From positions 124,001 through 188,000 of the forward strand of contig NZ_PGFB01000005.1 in assembly GCF_002797855.1 (NCBI RefSeq): 64,000 nt of DNA, given 5' to 3'. The notes under the pieces were generated by a model that was not told the origin of the DNA, searched no databases, and saw only the letters and a list, made by a program, of their open reading frames with translations. Origin of the DNA: Compostimonas suwonensis (lineage in GTDB: Bacteria > Actinomycetota > Actinomycetes > Actinomycetales > Microbacteriaceae). The position numbers were made by a program, and so were the translations under genes. Positions within the stretch are counted from its first letter, which is position 1; each line of letters begins with the position of its first letter. Of the stretch, positions 20,101 to 27,374 are shown one piece after another.

Positions 20101-21740
20101 CCCTCCTTGATCTGGGTCTTGCCGGCCGCGTCGTTCGGAAGCGTCGAGCCCTCGACGATGTTGTTGTACCAGTAGAACTTCTGGGGCGAGGTGACCGCCG
20201 TCGTCTCGTTCATGGTGCCGGGCTCGAAGTAGTAGGCGTCCCGGCCGCCGCCGTCGACGTTGATGCGGCCGTTGTCGATGAACATGTTGTTCGCGAACGC
20301 GACCCCCGTGGCATCCAGCATCCGGATGTCGCTGTTGCCGATGAAGACGTTGTTGTCGACGAGGATCGGGCCGTGCACCGCCTCCGCGTAGTAGCCCCAC
20401 GGGCTGTTCATCACGATGTTGCCCGTGATGCGCACGTTCTGGTTGCCCCAGTCCGTCCAGATTCCGGCGGAGTTGCCGCCCTTCGAGTTCTTGACGTAGT
20501 TGCCCTTGATCAGGCCCTCGTTCATGTAGTGCACCTTGATCGGAGCCGTCTCGGCGCCGCTGAACTCACCGCGGTAGTTCGTGTCCTCGATCATGTTGTA
20601 GAGGATGTCGGAGTTCCACGAGAACACACCCGCGATACCGGACTGGCCGGCCTTGCCGATGTAGTTGTTGCGCACGATGTGCGAGCCGTACTTGTCGGTG
20701 TCGCGGAAGTCGGTGCGTGTGTTGCCGGGCCGGTTGCCGGCCCACTCGTCGTTGCCGAGCCCGATGTCGATGCCGATCGTGCGCGCGTTGATGACGATGT
20801 TGTTCTCGATGATCCACTTGAGGCCGCCGTACACGCTGATGGCGCCGGCCTGGCGCCGCGCGGGGCTGCTCGGGAAGTCGGAGTAGGTGCCGGCCGCATG
20901 CTTGACGGTGAAGCCGTCGATCGTGATGTAGCCGAGGCCCCAGACGTCCGGGGCGATGACCTGCCGGCGCACGTTGATCTCCGCGAGCTTGGCGTTGGGG
21001 TCGGCGCCGTCGAAGTTCGCGTAGATCGTGGTGTTGCCGCCGGCCACCTCCGAGTACCAGGTGTTCGCCGAGCTCTGCACGTTGCTCAGGGCCGGCTTCT
21101 CGTAGAAGGCCTCCTCGTTGAGGTAGACGTCTCCCGCCGTGTAGCCCGGGAAGACGCCGTCTCCGCCGCCCTGGGGCTGGCCCGTCGCGTAGGGGTTGTA
21201 GTCGCCGAAGTAGCTGTCGGGCAGGGTCACCCGCCACACGTCGCCGCTGTCTTTGACCCAGGTGTCGATCTCCTCGGAGCCCTTGACGACGACCTCGCCG
21301 TCGCCCGCGTTGGTGTAGGTGATGCGGTCGTCCTCGCCGGTGCCCCCACGGGCGGGCTTGACCGTCTCGCGGTAGAGACCCGCGTGCACGACGACCGTGT
21401 CGCCGGGCTGGGCCTCCTGTGCCGCGTGGTTGATCGTCTTGTACGGCGAGGCCTCGCTGCCGTCGCCGGAGTCGTCGCCGTCTGTGGCGACGTGGAGAAG
21501 CCGCCCGTCGGCCGGGGCCGGAGCGGCCATCGCGATCGACGGGATCGCCATCGTGGTGAGCAGAAGAGCGCTCACGACGACGGCGAGCGCCTTCTTGCCG
21601 CTGCCCGAGACGGCCGATGTCACCCCGTTCCAGAAGGATGTTCGCGTCGCCCCCTGCGTCGCGATGCGGGTTCGGGGGCTCGGTGCGGGGCCGGTGAGGG
21701 CCGCTGCGCGCACGGTCGAGCGCATCCTGCTGTGATTCAT
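14151..21740 (-). CDS. giant wall-anchored glycan-degrading enzyme: beta-helix + GH95-like + CBM32 domains
   Basis: 2529 residues; all positions are approximate. The signal segment is at 47-72, preceded by a long N-terminal extension. A right-handed parallel beta-helix (75-610) resembles pectate-lyase/GH141-type proteins. Two F5/8-type (CBM32) domains (645-930) and a fibronectin-III domain (940-1025) follow. The GH95-like module (1030-1820) starts ADWEDGLLAGNGKQG; it keeps Glu in SISPENRP (near 1536) and Asp in FATDVVNS (near 1707), but has HLDANLN where GH95 usually has two Asn. Two more F5/8 domains (1825-2080), three 91-residue repeats, a Thr/Pro linker and an Ig-like domain lead to LAATG, a membrane helix and RRRRE. 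An alpha-L-fucosidase/galactosidase acting on a host or plant glycan is likely. The RBS is AAAGGAG. Confidence 0.8.
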   Translation of the reverse strand: MNHSRMRSTVRAAALTGPAPSPRTRIATQGATRTSFWNGVTSAVSGSGKKALAVVVSALLLTTMAIPSIAMAAPAPADGRLLHVATDGDDSGDGSEASPYKTINHAAQEAQPGDTVVVHAGLYRETVKPARGGTGEDDRITYTNAGDGEVVVKGSEEIDTWVKDSGDVWRVTLPDSYFGDYNPYATGQPQGGGDGVFPGYTAGDVYLNEEAFYEKPALSNVQSSANTWYSEVAGGNTTIYANFDGADPNAKLAEINVRRQVIAPDVWGLGYITIDGFTVKHAAGTYSDFPSSPARRQAGAISVYGGLKWIIENNIVINARTIGIDIGLGNDEWAGNRPGNTRTDFRDTDKYGSHIVRNNYIGKAGQSGIAGVFSWNSDILYNMIEDTNYRGEFSGAETAPIKVHYMNEGLIKGNYVKNSKGGNSAGIWTDWGNQNVRITGNIVMNSPWGYYAEAVHGPILVDNNVFIGNSDIRMLDATGVAFANNMFIDNGRINVDGGGRDAYYFEPGTMNETTAVTSPQKFYWYNNIVEGSTLPNDAAGKTQIKEGNVSGAISDLQYTATNTEMTLDFDLDTTGIDGLTPVTQSRVGIIPNANESIPADVATDFFGDPVASSDTMAGPFAGAQEGANSFTLWPPRGQTVPTPPAPPSDVPVNLSLNPDATATASYEDGSYTADKAIDGNGSSRWSTDHSNDPNAWITVDLGDEYDVSRAVLSWEAASARAYKIQISDDGEHWNDAYSTTTGAGGVETVTIREHARYVRMQGVTPSGAYGYSLYEFEIYGTPIAPEVPVNVALNLPPSAYTASSQSNDGSGEHDSQPQYDRSAFRAFDGNSGTRWGSNGGDDNWLQVDLGTTHVIDRVVLQWEGAYSSIYTIQVSENGSDWTDVHSHDDSTPTGDHVDEITLDTPADARFVRMQGTKAATQWGLSLYEFEVYGKPKPADTAPEWPVGAQLTASGVTDSGATIAWPAAVDDDAVTGYRVYRGTALVDTLGADARSYDVTGLAAGKTYSVKVTALDANGNEGAGLTTTFTTPGNPATKALSTTYPQNYADWEDGLLAGNGKQGIIVFGNPRDETVVFNDKDFFMARTEARPHRTFNTVSPENIDKIRELLIGSKYQEANQLAADVQGYQGGGEGSKHPGFKMTIEMPDAGDVTNYVRSTDYESGTVAVNWTDDKGDWERDSFVSRTDGVTAQYLPAPAGQTLDVDLGLSIDPGMNLLSKGVTYTDNSNTDYLNLRAKYPNGSYNAGYEGVTRIVTDGTKTMKGTKVSVTGASYVLLLSLTQRYNGTYEGGVPAEQEWAAQPLQTQLAGITDDYDTLLGRHVTEHRKIFDRVSIDFGASAEDRSKSTEQLLAEQKSSPTPIPALYERMFYSGRYHLLGSSNETAAPDLLGNWTGDSNVGWDGYFHLDANLNLQISSGNIGNMPEVMAGYFDLNKQWQEDFRTNAQKLLGTRGMLTGGNTPNGEGLISNINFDYPYQYVTGGESWLLYPFWERYEMTGDKSFLENEYYPLIRDMGDFYEDFLVDKDENGDYIFAGSISPENRPAGGVPLSVNSVYDISGARFALTTLIETSTALGKDADKIPVWQELLDHLPPYIVNDDGALAEWAWPDLANKNSYQHRHSSGLMPVWPYGEITPEKDKELYDAARVFLQKKDGGNYENAGHGLLHGALIAADLNDADSVNSKLLRFAKDDYYYSSMSTSHYNNHGTFATDVVNSVPTIMMEMLARTDKNTLELLPALPKDLTTGSISGMLGKGQFTIDNLAWDMGQRTVTATVTSGIDQDLTLIQRSGIETITSDDVAIESSPLGGIARVLPLKAGVPVTVELTLKDATKVNLAQGKTALASSESNAQQTAAQAFDGDPGTRWGADEAADNWLQVDLGDVYSLNEVDLQWEASYAKAYTLQVSMDGEHWTDVHTETDSSGGTETIPIDAVGRYVRMQGVEKSGQWGYSLYEMEVYGQEAPNIALNKPSLASSESNPQQTSAAAFDGQMSTRWGAHEPADSWLQVDLEDQYDVYRVAIEWEDSYAKGYKVQTSPDGENWTDAFTETASDGGTDLIDLDVDTRYIRMQGVEKSGQWGYSIYEMKVYGTLASDEPDEPTAADVANGITAIAAPVQDATSLALPAVPEGFTVAITSSSKPDVIGLDGSVTPPDAATEVTLVLTVTRVSDGSTWNTDGLTVTVPAKSVAEQTAADVAASITAITAPVKDATSITLPTVPDGFTVAIASSSKPDVIGLDGSVTPPDAATEVTLVLTVTRTSDGSTADTAGLAVTVPAKTVVEQTAAEVAASITAITAPAKDATSLTLPAVPDGFSVVISSSNKPEVIGLDGTVTPPDAATEVTLVLTVTRTSDGSRANTAGLRVTVPAASPSTPTDTPTPTDTPTPTDTPTPTDTPTPTDTPTPPSADWATVDIGSGTVEQGGTLTVTVSGLRPGQQVSATLFSAPLVVTGIPVADQDGRVSFPVQIPKDLPVGAHRLVIESEGFEPISVTVTVVGAGSLAATGAELPLGLALAASLLIVLGGLVMVRRRREGSPADS
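14558..14650. repeat. 18-bp tandem repeat encoding TPTDTP units
   Basis: About five head-to-tail copies of an 18-base unit (GGCGTATCCGTCGGCGTC) within the giant gene, encoding the flexible Thr/Pro/Asp linker before the C-terminal domain. Such perfect repeats are prone to slippage, so linker length may vary between strains. Confidence 0.85.
14650..15464. repeat. three tandem ~273-bp repeats (91-residue domains)
   Basis: Each unit encodes a copy of T-A-x-D-V-A...ITAI.AP...DATS...LP.VP.GF.V with SSSKPDVIGLDGSVTPPDA in two units and a close variant in the third. Conservation at both DNA and protein level shows recent tandem duplication. The fold is probably a small beta-sandwich spacer. Confidence 0.85.
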
Positions 21741-21773
21741 GGGGCTCCTTTGCTCGAAAGTGAATCATCCAAC

Positions 21774-21802
21774 AGGATGACCGAGCAAAGGTCGGATGTC
21801 AA
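21774..21802 (-). promoter_or_regulatory. -35/-10 pair of the GH95-like gene
   Basis: On the minus strand TTGACA and CATCCT with 17-base spacing, matching the importer promoter in sequence and geometry. Confidence 0.75.
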
Positions 21803-21808
21803 CGACTT

Positions 21809-21825
21809 ACATAAATAATATATGT
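21809..21825. promoter_or_regulatory. AT-rich palindromic operator candidate A
   Basis: ACATAAATAATATATGT on the plus strand: 6-bp half sites with one mismatch around a 5-base centre, 6 bases upstream of the -35 box. It matches site B at 24059-24075. The adjacent ROK regulator is the likeliest ligand, since AT-rich palindromes are typical ROK/NagC-type sites. Confidence 0.6.
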
Positions 21826-21907
21826 TTCTTGTTTCTCGGCGCTTTATCCCATTCGATGGGCTGAATCGCGAGGCCGGCGACAGGCCGTGCCGAGGGTCAG
21901 TCGCGCG

Positions 21908-23122
21908 TCAGCCGCGCGCGATCCCGGGGCCGTGGCCGGGGGCCACCGCGCTCTGCAGGACGAGCGTGGCGGCGCCGATCGCCGCCGAATCCCTCGGATC
22001 GATCGCGAGCTCGACCCGGATCGGATGCAGGGCGCGGGCGAAGGCCCGGGTGTCCACCCGCTCCTGGGCCGCGGTCACGAAGATCGACCCCGCGACGGCG
22101 AAACCCGCACCCGCGAGCACGATGCGGTCGAGGTCGAAGAGGTTCACGAGGGTCACGGTCGCGAGCGCGAGCCGATCGGCGGCGATGCGCACGAACTCGG
22201 CGGCCGCGGTGTCGCCGGTGACGGCCGAACGCGCGACGAGGTCGAAGAGCGCGGCATCCGGAAGATCCTGCCAGCCGGGCGTCTCGACTCCCCCGGCGTC
22301 TCGAACCTGCTGCGCAACGGCGGCGGGCGAGGCGTAGCACTCGAGGCAGCCGACATTCCCGCAGGGGCACTCGACGCCGTCGGGCACGACCGTGATGTGG
22401 CCGAGCTCGGCGGTGTTCGAGCTCGCGCCGCGCAGCAGAGAGCCGTCGAGCACAACGCCCGCGCCGATGCCGCCGTCCATGTAGATGGTCGCGAAGGCGT
22501 CCGAGCGGGAGACGTTGCGGCTCCAGAACTCGCCGATCGCCGAGAGCGAGGCGTCGTTGTCGACGAAGACGCGGGTGGCCAGCCGGGCCTCGAGCTCGTC
22601 GCGGAGCCAGACCCCGTCGAGGCCGGTGATCGCGGACGGGGCCGGCACCCGCCCCGTGACGACGTCGGTCGGGCCGGGCACAGCGACGGCCAGGCCGACG
22701 ATGTCGTCGGGGTCGAGCCCGACGGCGGCGACGAAGCGGCCGTACAGCTCGGCGATCCGCTCGGCTATGCCGTCTTCGAGCGGGCCGACGGCGGCGATGG
22801 CCTGTCGTGCGACGACTCCGCCGAGCGTGTCGGTCGCGACGCAGATGATCGTGTCGGGGCTCACGTGCATGCCGATTCCGTACGCGGCATGGGAGTCGAG
22901 CTCGAGAAGGGAGCGGGGCTTTCCGCGCGTCGAGACGACGGCGCCGGTCTCCCGGATGACCCCGTCGGCGATGAGCTTGCGCACGATCCCCGACACCGCC
23001 GGCTGGGTGAGGCCGGTGAGCTCGGTGAGCTCGACACGGCTGATCCCGCCGGCCGACCGGATGAGGTCGACGATGAGTGCGCGGCTGCCCGGACCTGCTG
23101 CGACCTGCTCACGACGTGCCAC
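21908..23122 (-). CDS. ROK-family transcriptional repressor
   Basis: 404 residues. An N-terminal winged-helix domain (about 10-75; SRVELTELTGLTQPAVSGIVRKL is the HTH region) is followed by a sugar-kinase-like ROK domain. The zinc motif CPCGNVGCLE lies near residues 250-260. Such proteins bind operators until a sugar or sugar phosphate releases them. The GTG at 23122 was chosen because GGGAGGAG lies 5-10 bases before it; the upstream GTG at 23140 lacks a site. It lies between the two halves of the glycan locus and is the only regulator here with a DNA-binding domain, so it probably acts on both palindromic operators. Confidence 0.9.
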   Translation of the reverse strand: MARREQVAAGPGSRALIVDLIRSAGGISRVELTELTGLTQPAVSGIVRKLIADGVIRETGAVVSTRGKPRSLLELDSHAAYGIGMHVSPDTIICVATDTLGGVVARQAIAAVGPLEDGIAERIAELYGRFVAAVGLDPDDIVGLAVAVPGPTDVVTGRVPAPSAITGLDGVWLRDELEARLATRVFVDNDASLSAIGEFWSRNVSRSDAFATIYMDGGIGAGVVLDGSLLRGASSNTAELGHITVVPDGVECPCGNVGCLECYASPAAVAQQVRDAGGVETPGWQDLPDAALFDLVARSAVTGDTAAAEFVRIAADRLALATVTLVNLFDLDRIVLAGAGFAVAGSIFVTAAQERVDTRAFARALHPIRVELAIDPRDSAAIGAATLVLQSAVAPGHGPGIARG

Positions 23123-23188
23123 GCTGTCTCCTCCCGTCACAGTAGGTTAGTTCACCAGGGTGCAACCATGGACGACGGGGAGGTGTCA

Positions 23189-24064
23189 GTGCATCACACA
23201 GTGGGATTCGCACTGGCCAAGCCGGCCGAGGTGCTCGGCGCCGAGCCGTACATGCACGAGCTCGTCGCCGGGATCGAGCGTGTGCTCGTGCCGCGCGGCG
23301 GCTCGCTCCTGCTGAGGATCGTGCCGACCGCCGCCGAGGTCGCCGCGACGATCCGCCGCTGGGCGGAGGGCGGTCTCGTCGACGCCGTCGTGCTCATCGA
23401 CCTCGTGCCGCACGACCCGATCGTCGACCTCGTGCGCGATCTCGCGATCCCCGCGGTCGTGAGCGGCGACCCCGAGACCGCGGGCGGCCTCACGACCGTC
23501 TGGTCGCAGGACGACCTCGCGATGGAGACCGCCGTCGAGGCGATGCTCGAGCTCGGCCACACCCGGATCGCCCACCTCACGGGCCCCGCGCACATGGCGC
23601 ATACCCGGTTGCGCATGTCGGCCTTCGAGCGGCTCGCCGGACGGGGCGACGCCGCGACGAGCATCCACGAGGGCGACTACACCGAGCGCAGCGGCCGGGA
23701 GATCACGCTCGAGCTCCTGCGCGGAGAGCACCCGCCGACGGCCGTCATCGCCGACAACGACCTCATGGCGATCGGCGCACTCGCGGCCGCCGCCGAGCTC
23801 GAGGTTTCCGTGCCGTCGCAGCTGTCGATCCTCGCCTGGGACGACTCGCCCCTCTGCCAGCTCTCCGAGCCCCCTCTCTCGGCCATGAGCCACGACGTGC
23901 AGACCATCGGCGAGCTCATCGCCATCGCGGTGCTCGACGCCGAGGCCGGCCGAGCGAGCGAGTCGATCCGGGCCCCCCGCGCCGAGTTCGTCGCGCGGGG
24001 GTCGACGACTGCACCGCCCGTGACGGAGGCATCGGCATCCGTGCTGGGAAAAATACAAACATAA
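23189..24064 (+). CDS. LacI-type sensor domain without DNA-binding domain
   Basis: 291 residues from the GTG at 23189, which has GGGGAGG 5 bases upstream; an ATG at 23168 would add 7 residues. The sequence begins directly at the periplasmic-binding-protein-like core of LacI regulators (VGFALAKPAEVLG, then AVVLIDLVPHDPIVD, ELGHTRIAHLTGP, AVIADNDLMAIGAL, LSILAWDDS). The family's roughly 55-residue N-terminal helix-turn-helix is absent, and only 66 bases separate this start from the ROK gene on the other strand, so it was not overlooked. The C-terminus is complete (AEFVARGSTTAPP). It may bind the locus's sugar and modulate another regulator, or be a decayed gene that is still open. It ends just before operator B. 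Confidence 0.75.
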   Translation: MHHTVGFALAKPAEVLGAEPYMHELVAGIERVLVPRGGSLLLRIVPTAAEVAATIRRWAEGGLVDAVVLIDLVPHDPIVDLVRDLAIPAVVSGDPETAGGLTTVWSQDDLAMETAVEAMLELGHTRIAHLTGPAHMAHTRLRMSAFERLAGRGDAATSIHEGDYTERSGREITLELLRGEHPPTAVIADNDLMAIGALAAAAELEVSVPSQLSILAWDDSPLCQLSEPPLSAMSHDVQTIGELIAIAVLDAEAGRASESIRAPRAEFVARGSTTAPPVTEASASVLGKIQT

Positions 24065-24075
24065 ATTAGTTATGT
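24059..24075. promoter_or_regulatory. AT-rich palindromic operator candidate B
   Basis: ACATAAATTAGTTATGT: perfect 6-bp half sites ACATAA/TTATGT around a 5-base centre, 6 bases upstream of the -35 box. It overlaps the last codons of the LacI-like gene and matches operator A in front of the divergent giant enzyme gene. Confidence 0.68.
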
Positions 24076-24081
24076 AAGTAA

Positions 24082-24110
24082 TTGACATCCGACCTCTCGT
24101 CGGTCATGCT
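24082..24110 (+). promoter_or_regulatory. -35/-10 pair of the importer operon
   Basis: TTGACA and CATGCT with 17-base spacing. The -35 box is a perfect consensus and begins 6 bases after operator B, so a bound repressor would block polymerase. Confidence 0.75.
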
Positions 24111-24142
24111 GTTGGGGATTCGCATTCGAGCAAAGGAGCCCC

Positions 24143-25435
24143 ATGAATCACAGCAGAACCCGAACGGCCGCGCTCGTCGCGGCCGTCGCCGTCCCGGCAC
24201 TCGTCTTCACCGGTTGTGCCGGCTCGGGCGGTTCGGAGGCAGCGTCCGACACGATCTCAGTGGTCACTCGCTGGGCGTCGGGCAGCACCGAGGCCGAGAT
24301 CCAGCAGCGCGTCTTCGACAAGTTCACCGAGGACACCGGCATCAAGGTCGAGTTCACCGACGGACTCGAGGAGATCGACGACCAGGTCGAGACGGCCGTC
24401 GCGGCGGGCAAGGCGCCCGACCTCGTCATCGTCAACCTTTACGACAAGACCCTGGGATGGCTCGACGCCGGCGTGACCGTGCCGCTCGACGACCAGATCG
24501 AGGAGTGGGGTCTCGCCGACCGAATCCAGGAGAGCGCGCTCGACGAGTGGCGGGTCGGAAGCGTGCCCTCGGGCGAGCTCCAGGGCCTGCCCTACAGCGG
24601 CTTCAGCTGGCCGATCTGGTACAACACCGATCTGCTCGCCCAGGCCGGCGTGACCGAGGTCCCCGAGACGACCGATGACCTGATCGCGGCGTCCACCGCC
24701 CTCCGCGCGGCGGGCATCCCCCCGCTCATCGTCGGCGGCAACGACTGGTCGGGCCAGAAGCTCTTCTACCAGATCATCCAGTCGTACGCCGACGCCGACG
24801 CCACGAAGAAGGTCATGAGCGAGGGCGGCTACTGCGAGAGCGACGACATCATGAAGGGCATCGACCTCTTCACCCAGCTGCGAGACGCCGGCGTGTTCGT
24901 CGACGACGTCGCCGGCTACACGGCGGATGACATGTACGCGACGTACTTCGCCGAGAAGGCGGCCATCATGCCCGCCGCCTCCTGGGAGTTCGCGCCCGCC
25001 CTCGAAGCGGGCACCGACATCCAGGACGTCACCCAGCTCGGCGGCCTCGCCATTCCGGCCGACGGCACCTTCACCCAGCCCACCGCCTACCAGGGCTTCA
25101 CGGGCGTGGGCTTCATGGTGACGAAGCAGGGCGCCGAGTCCGACCGCGTCGACCTCGTGCGCCAGCTCATCGAGGCGTTCTACTCGGATGACGCGGTCGC
25201 CGACTTCGTGACGAACGGCAACAACGTCACGCCCGTCATCGGCGACTTCGCCGACAAGGCCGAGAACCCGCTGCTGAAGGCCGCACTCGACCTCGGAGAC
25301 ACGGTCGACTACGCGGTGCTGCCCGACGTCTGGATCGGCTCGTCGTCCGACCCGCTCATCCAGGTGATCACGAAGGCGTACGGCGGCGGCGACGCGCAGG
25401 AGATCTGCGCGGGCCTCGACCAGGCGACTCTGTAG
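24143..25435 (+). CDS. ABC importer solute-binding lipoprotein (CUT1, family 1)
   Basis: 430 residues. The signal peptide ends in the lipobox VFTGC with lipidated Cys25, so the mature protein sits on the outer membrane face. The rest follows sugar-binding family 1: VVTRWASGSTEAEIQQRVFDKF near the start, PYSGFSWPIWYNTDLLAQAG in the middle, and the SYADADATKKVMSEGG region. Ligand identity is not readable, but the linked GH95-like and beta-mannosidase genes suggest an oligosaccharide with mannose or fucose. It is the first gene of the operon, and a strong hairpin follows it. Confidence 0.9.
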   Translation: MNHSRTRTAALVAAVAVPALVFTGCAGSGGSEAASDTISVVTRWASGSTEAEIQQRVFDKFTEDTGIKVEFTDGLEEIDDQVETAVAAGKAPDLVIVNLYDKTLGWLDAGVTVPLDDQIEEWGLADRIQESALDEWRVGSVPSGELQGLPYSGFSWPIWYNTDLLAQAGVTEVPETTDDLIAASTALRAAGIPPLIVGGNDWSGQKLFYQIIQSYADADATKKVMSEGGYCESDDIMKGIDLFTQLRDAGVFVDDVAGYTADDMYATYFAEKAAIMPAASWEFAPALEAGTDIQDVTQLGGLAIPADGTFTQPTAYQGFTGVGFMVTKQGAESDRVDLVRQLIEAFYSDDAVADFVTNGNNVTPVIGDFADKAENPLLKAALDLGDTVDYAVLPDVWIGSSSDPLIQVITKAYGGGDAQEICAGLDQATL

Positions 25436-25460
25436 CCCCATCCGAACGATCTGCGTGGAT

Positions 25461-25495
25461 GGTGCGGGGACCGGCTGCCAGCCGGTCCCCGCACC
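25461..25495 (+). terminator. 17-bp hairpin between binding protein and permease genes
   Basis: GGTGCGGGGACCGGCTG (25461-25477) and CAGCCGGTCCCCGCACC (25479-25495) are perfect complements with no T-run after them. In importer operons such structures keep the upstream binding-protein message more abundant by stabilising its 3' end or by partial termination. Confidence 0.75.
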
Positions 25496-25515
25496 TGCCC
25501 CGCGAAAGGACCACC

Positions 25516-26466
25516 GTGATCGAGACTCACGTGAGCCGGGACCAGCTCGCTCCTCCGACTGCCTCCCCCGCTGATCACCCCGAACCACCCCTGCCCCGCC
25601 GCCGAGGCCGGCAGAACCGCCTGCTCTGGCTCACCGCACCCTCGATGGTGTGGTACCTCGTCTTCACCATCGGGCCGCTCGCGGGCATGTTCGTCATCGC
25701 CTTCCTCGACTGGAAGGGCCTGATCTACACGCCCAGCTTCGCCGGGCTCGACAACTTCGCCCGGGTCTTCAGCGACCCGACCTTCTACGACGCCCTGCGC
25801 AACAGCGCCGTCCAGGTCGCCGTCGCGATCCCGGTCATGCTGCCGCTCGCGTTTATGCTCGGCTACTTCCTCAACTCGAAGCCGCGCGGCCACCGGGTGC
25901 TGAGCGTGCTGTTCTTCACCCCCGGCCTCATCTCGATCTCGATCAAGGCCACGATGTTCTACGGCGTGTTCTCTCCGACGGGCGGCCTCAACGGGCTGCT
26001 CGACGTGATCGGGCTCGACTCCGCCACGACGGCGTGGCTCGCGAACCCCGCCACGGCACTCGGCGCGATCATCTTCGTCGACCTCTGGTCGGGCATCGGC
26101 TGGACGGCGGTCCTCTTCGCCTCCCGGCTCGCGAGCGTGCCGACCGAGATCCTCGAGGCGGCCGACCTCGACGGCGCCGGCCGCGTGCGCAAGATGTGGC
26201 AGATCGCGTTCCCGATGATCAAGGACTACTTCGCCACCCTCACGATGCTGCAGTTCCTCTGGACGCTCTTCACCTCGGCCGCCCTCATCCTGCTGCTCAC
26301 GAGCGGTGGCCCGGGCACCTCCACGACGACCCTCTCGTACCTCGTGTATGCGAAGGCGTTCTCGCAGCAGGACCTCGGCTACAGCCAGGCCGTGGGCATC
26401 ATCCTCCTCGTCGTCGGCGTGCTGGGCATGGTGCTCATCCGCCGCCTCCTCCGAACCAAGATCTGA
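25516..26466 (+). CDS. sugar ABC transporter permease 1 (MalF-type)
   Basis: 316 residues, GTG start with GAAAGGA 5 bases upstream. A proline-rich cytoplasmic N-terminus (about 1-40) is followed by six predicted membrane segments. The cytoplasmic EAA loop [21 protein letters not shown], which contacts the ATPase, is intact. It forms the channel with the second permease encoded 11 bases downstream. No ATP-binding protein gene occurs in this locus; actinobacterial CUT1 systems commonly share an MsiK-type ATPase encoded elsewhere. Confidence 0.92.
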   Translation: MIETHVSRDQLAPPTASPADHPEPPLPRRRGRQNRLLWLTAPSMVWYLVFTIGPLAGMFVIAFLDWKGLIYTPSFAGLDNFARVFSDPTFYDALRNSAVQVAVAIPVMLPLAFMLGYFLNSKPRGHRVLSVLFFTPGLISISIKATMFYGVFSPTGGLNGLLDVIGLDSATTAWLANPATALGAIIFVDLWSGIGWTAVLFASRLASVPTEILEAADLDGAGRVRKMWQIAFPMIKDYFATLTMLQFLWTLFTSAALILLLTSGGPGTSTTTLSYLVYAKAFSQQDLGYSQAVGIILLVVGVLGMVLIRRLLRTKI

Positions 26467-26477
26467 ACGGAACGACC

Positions 26478-27374
26478 GTGACCGCAACATCCGCACCACG
26501 TCCCGCCGCTCGGCGCGCCGGCACCCCCGTGCGCCGCCGCAAGCGGCTGCCGTCGCCGACGAGCTCGGGGCCCGCGGCGACCATCCTGGCGTGGCTCTAC
26601 GCCCTCGTGCTCGCCATCCCGCTCTACTATCTGCTCGTCAGCTCGCTGAAAGACAACATCGGGATCTTCACGAACCCGTTCGGGCTGCCGACCGAGCCCA
26701 TCTGGGAGAACTTCGCGCAGGCGTGGAACCGGGCCCAGCTCGGCACGGCGCTCCTGAACTCCGTGCTCATCTCGGTGGTCGCGGTCGCGCTCACCCTCGT
26801 GCTCGCGATCCCGGCGGCCTACGCACTCGCACGGAGCGAGAGCCGTTTCGCCCGCGCGATCACGGGCGTCTACTCGGCCAGCTTCCTCATCCCGCCGTTC
26901 GCAGCGCTCATCCCCACGGTCATCCTCGCGATCCAGCTCGACCTCTTCTACACCCGCGAGTTCCAGATGCTCTTCCTGCCCGCGAGCGCCCTGCCCCTGT
27001 CGATCCTCCTGCTCACGCAGTTCATGAAGACCGTGCCGCCCGAGCTCGTCGAGGCGGCCTCGATCGACGGCGCCGGTCAGTGGTCGATCCTTCGGCGCAT
27101 CTTCATCCCGCTGAGCATGCCCGGCATCGTGAGCGTCACGATCCTCCAGGTTCTGACCTTCTGGAACGAGTACCTCTTCTCGCTGACGATCACCGGCACC
27201 TCCCCCGAGATCCGCACCGTGCAGGTCGCCCTGCCGAGCCTCATCTCGGATTCGACGCGGTTCGGCGTGCTCGCGGCGGGCACCGTCATCACCCTCGTGC
27301 CCGTCTACCTCGCCTACGCCATCCTGCAGAAGCGGATGCAGGAGGCCCTCACGGCAGGAGCGCTGAAGGGATGA
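26478..27374 (+). CDS. sugar ABC transporter permease 2 (MalG-type)
   Basis: 298 residues, GTG start at 26478 (GAACGG nearby). A basic N-terminus precedes six predicted membrane segments. The EAA loop reads [20 protein letters not shown] followed by FIPLSMPG. The protein pairs with the MalF-type permease. Its stop codon overlaps the start of the beta-mannosidase gene (ATGA), tying transport and hydrolysis of the same substrate together. Confidence 0.92.
   Translation: MTATSAPRPAARRAGTPVRRRKRLPSPTSSGPAATILAWLYALVLAIPLYYLLVSSLKDNIGIFTNPFGLPTEPIWENFAQAWNRAQLGTALLNSVLISVVAVALTLVLAIPAAYALARSESRFARAITGVYSASFLIPPFAALIPTVILAIQLDLFYTREFQMLFLPASALPLSILLLTQFMKTVPPELVEAASIDGAGQWSILRRIFIPLSMPGIVSVTILQVLTFWNEYLFSLTITGTSPEIRTVQVALPSLISDSTRFGVLAAGTVITLVPVYLAYAILQKRMQEALTAGALKG

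Larger units (their letters stand above)
21727..21825 (-). promoter_or_regulatory. promoter/operator segment of the GH95-like gene, copy A of an inverted repeat
   Basis: 99 bases running, on the minus strand, from an operator-like palindrome to codon 5. The near-palindrome ACATATATTATTTATGT is at 21809-21825. A -35 box TTGACA (21797-21802) and -10 box CATCCT (21774-21779) are 17 bases apart. The ribosome site AAAGGAG and the start ATGAATCACAGCAG complete it. Nearly the same segment, pointing the other way, precedes the importer operon at 24059-24156. Confidence 0.82.
24059..24156 (+). promoter_or_regulatory. promoter/operator segment of the importer operon, copy B of an inverted repeat
   Basis: 98 bases. 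Operator B is followed by -35 TTGACA (24082-24087), a 17-base spacer containing the small palindrome CCGAC-CTCTC-GTCGG, and -10 CATGCT (24105-24110). The ribosome site AAAGGAG and the start ATGAATCACAGCAG follow. The segment aligns with copy A over its full length with a single one-base gap. Confidence 0.85.

Noticed and set aside
14340-21818. A 2492-codon open frame on the plus strand opposite the giant GH95-like gene
   Set aside because: It is an antisense shadow of GC-rich coding DNA: Arg/Val/Ala/Asp-dominated composition, no domain, no ribosome site. The minus-strand gene explains the sequence.
25461-25495. A riboswitch between binding protein and permease genes
   Set aside because: It is a simple perfect stem with almost no loop and no aptamer-like secondary pairing.
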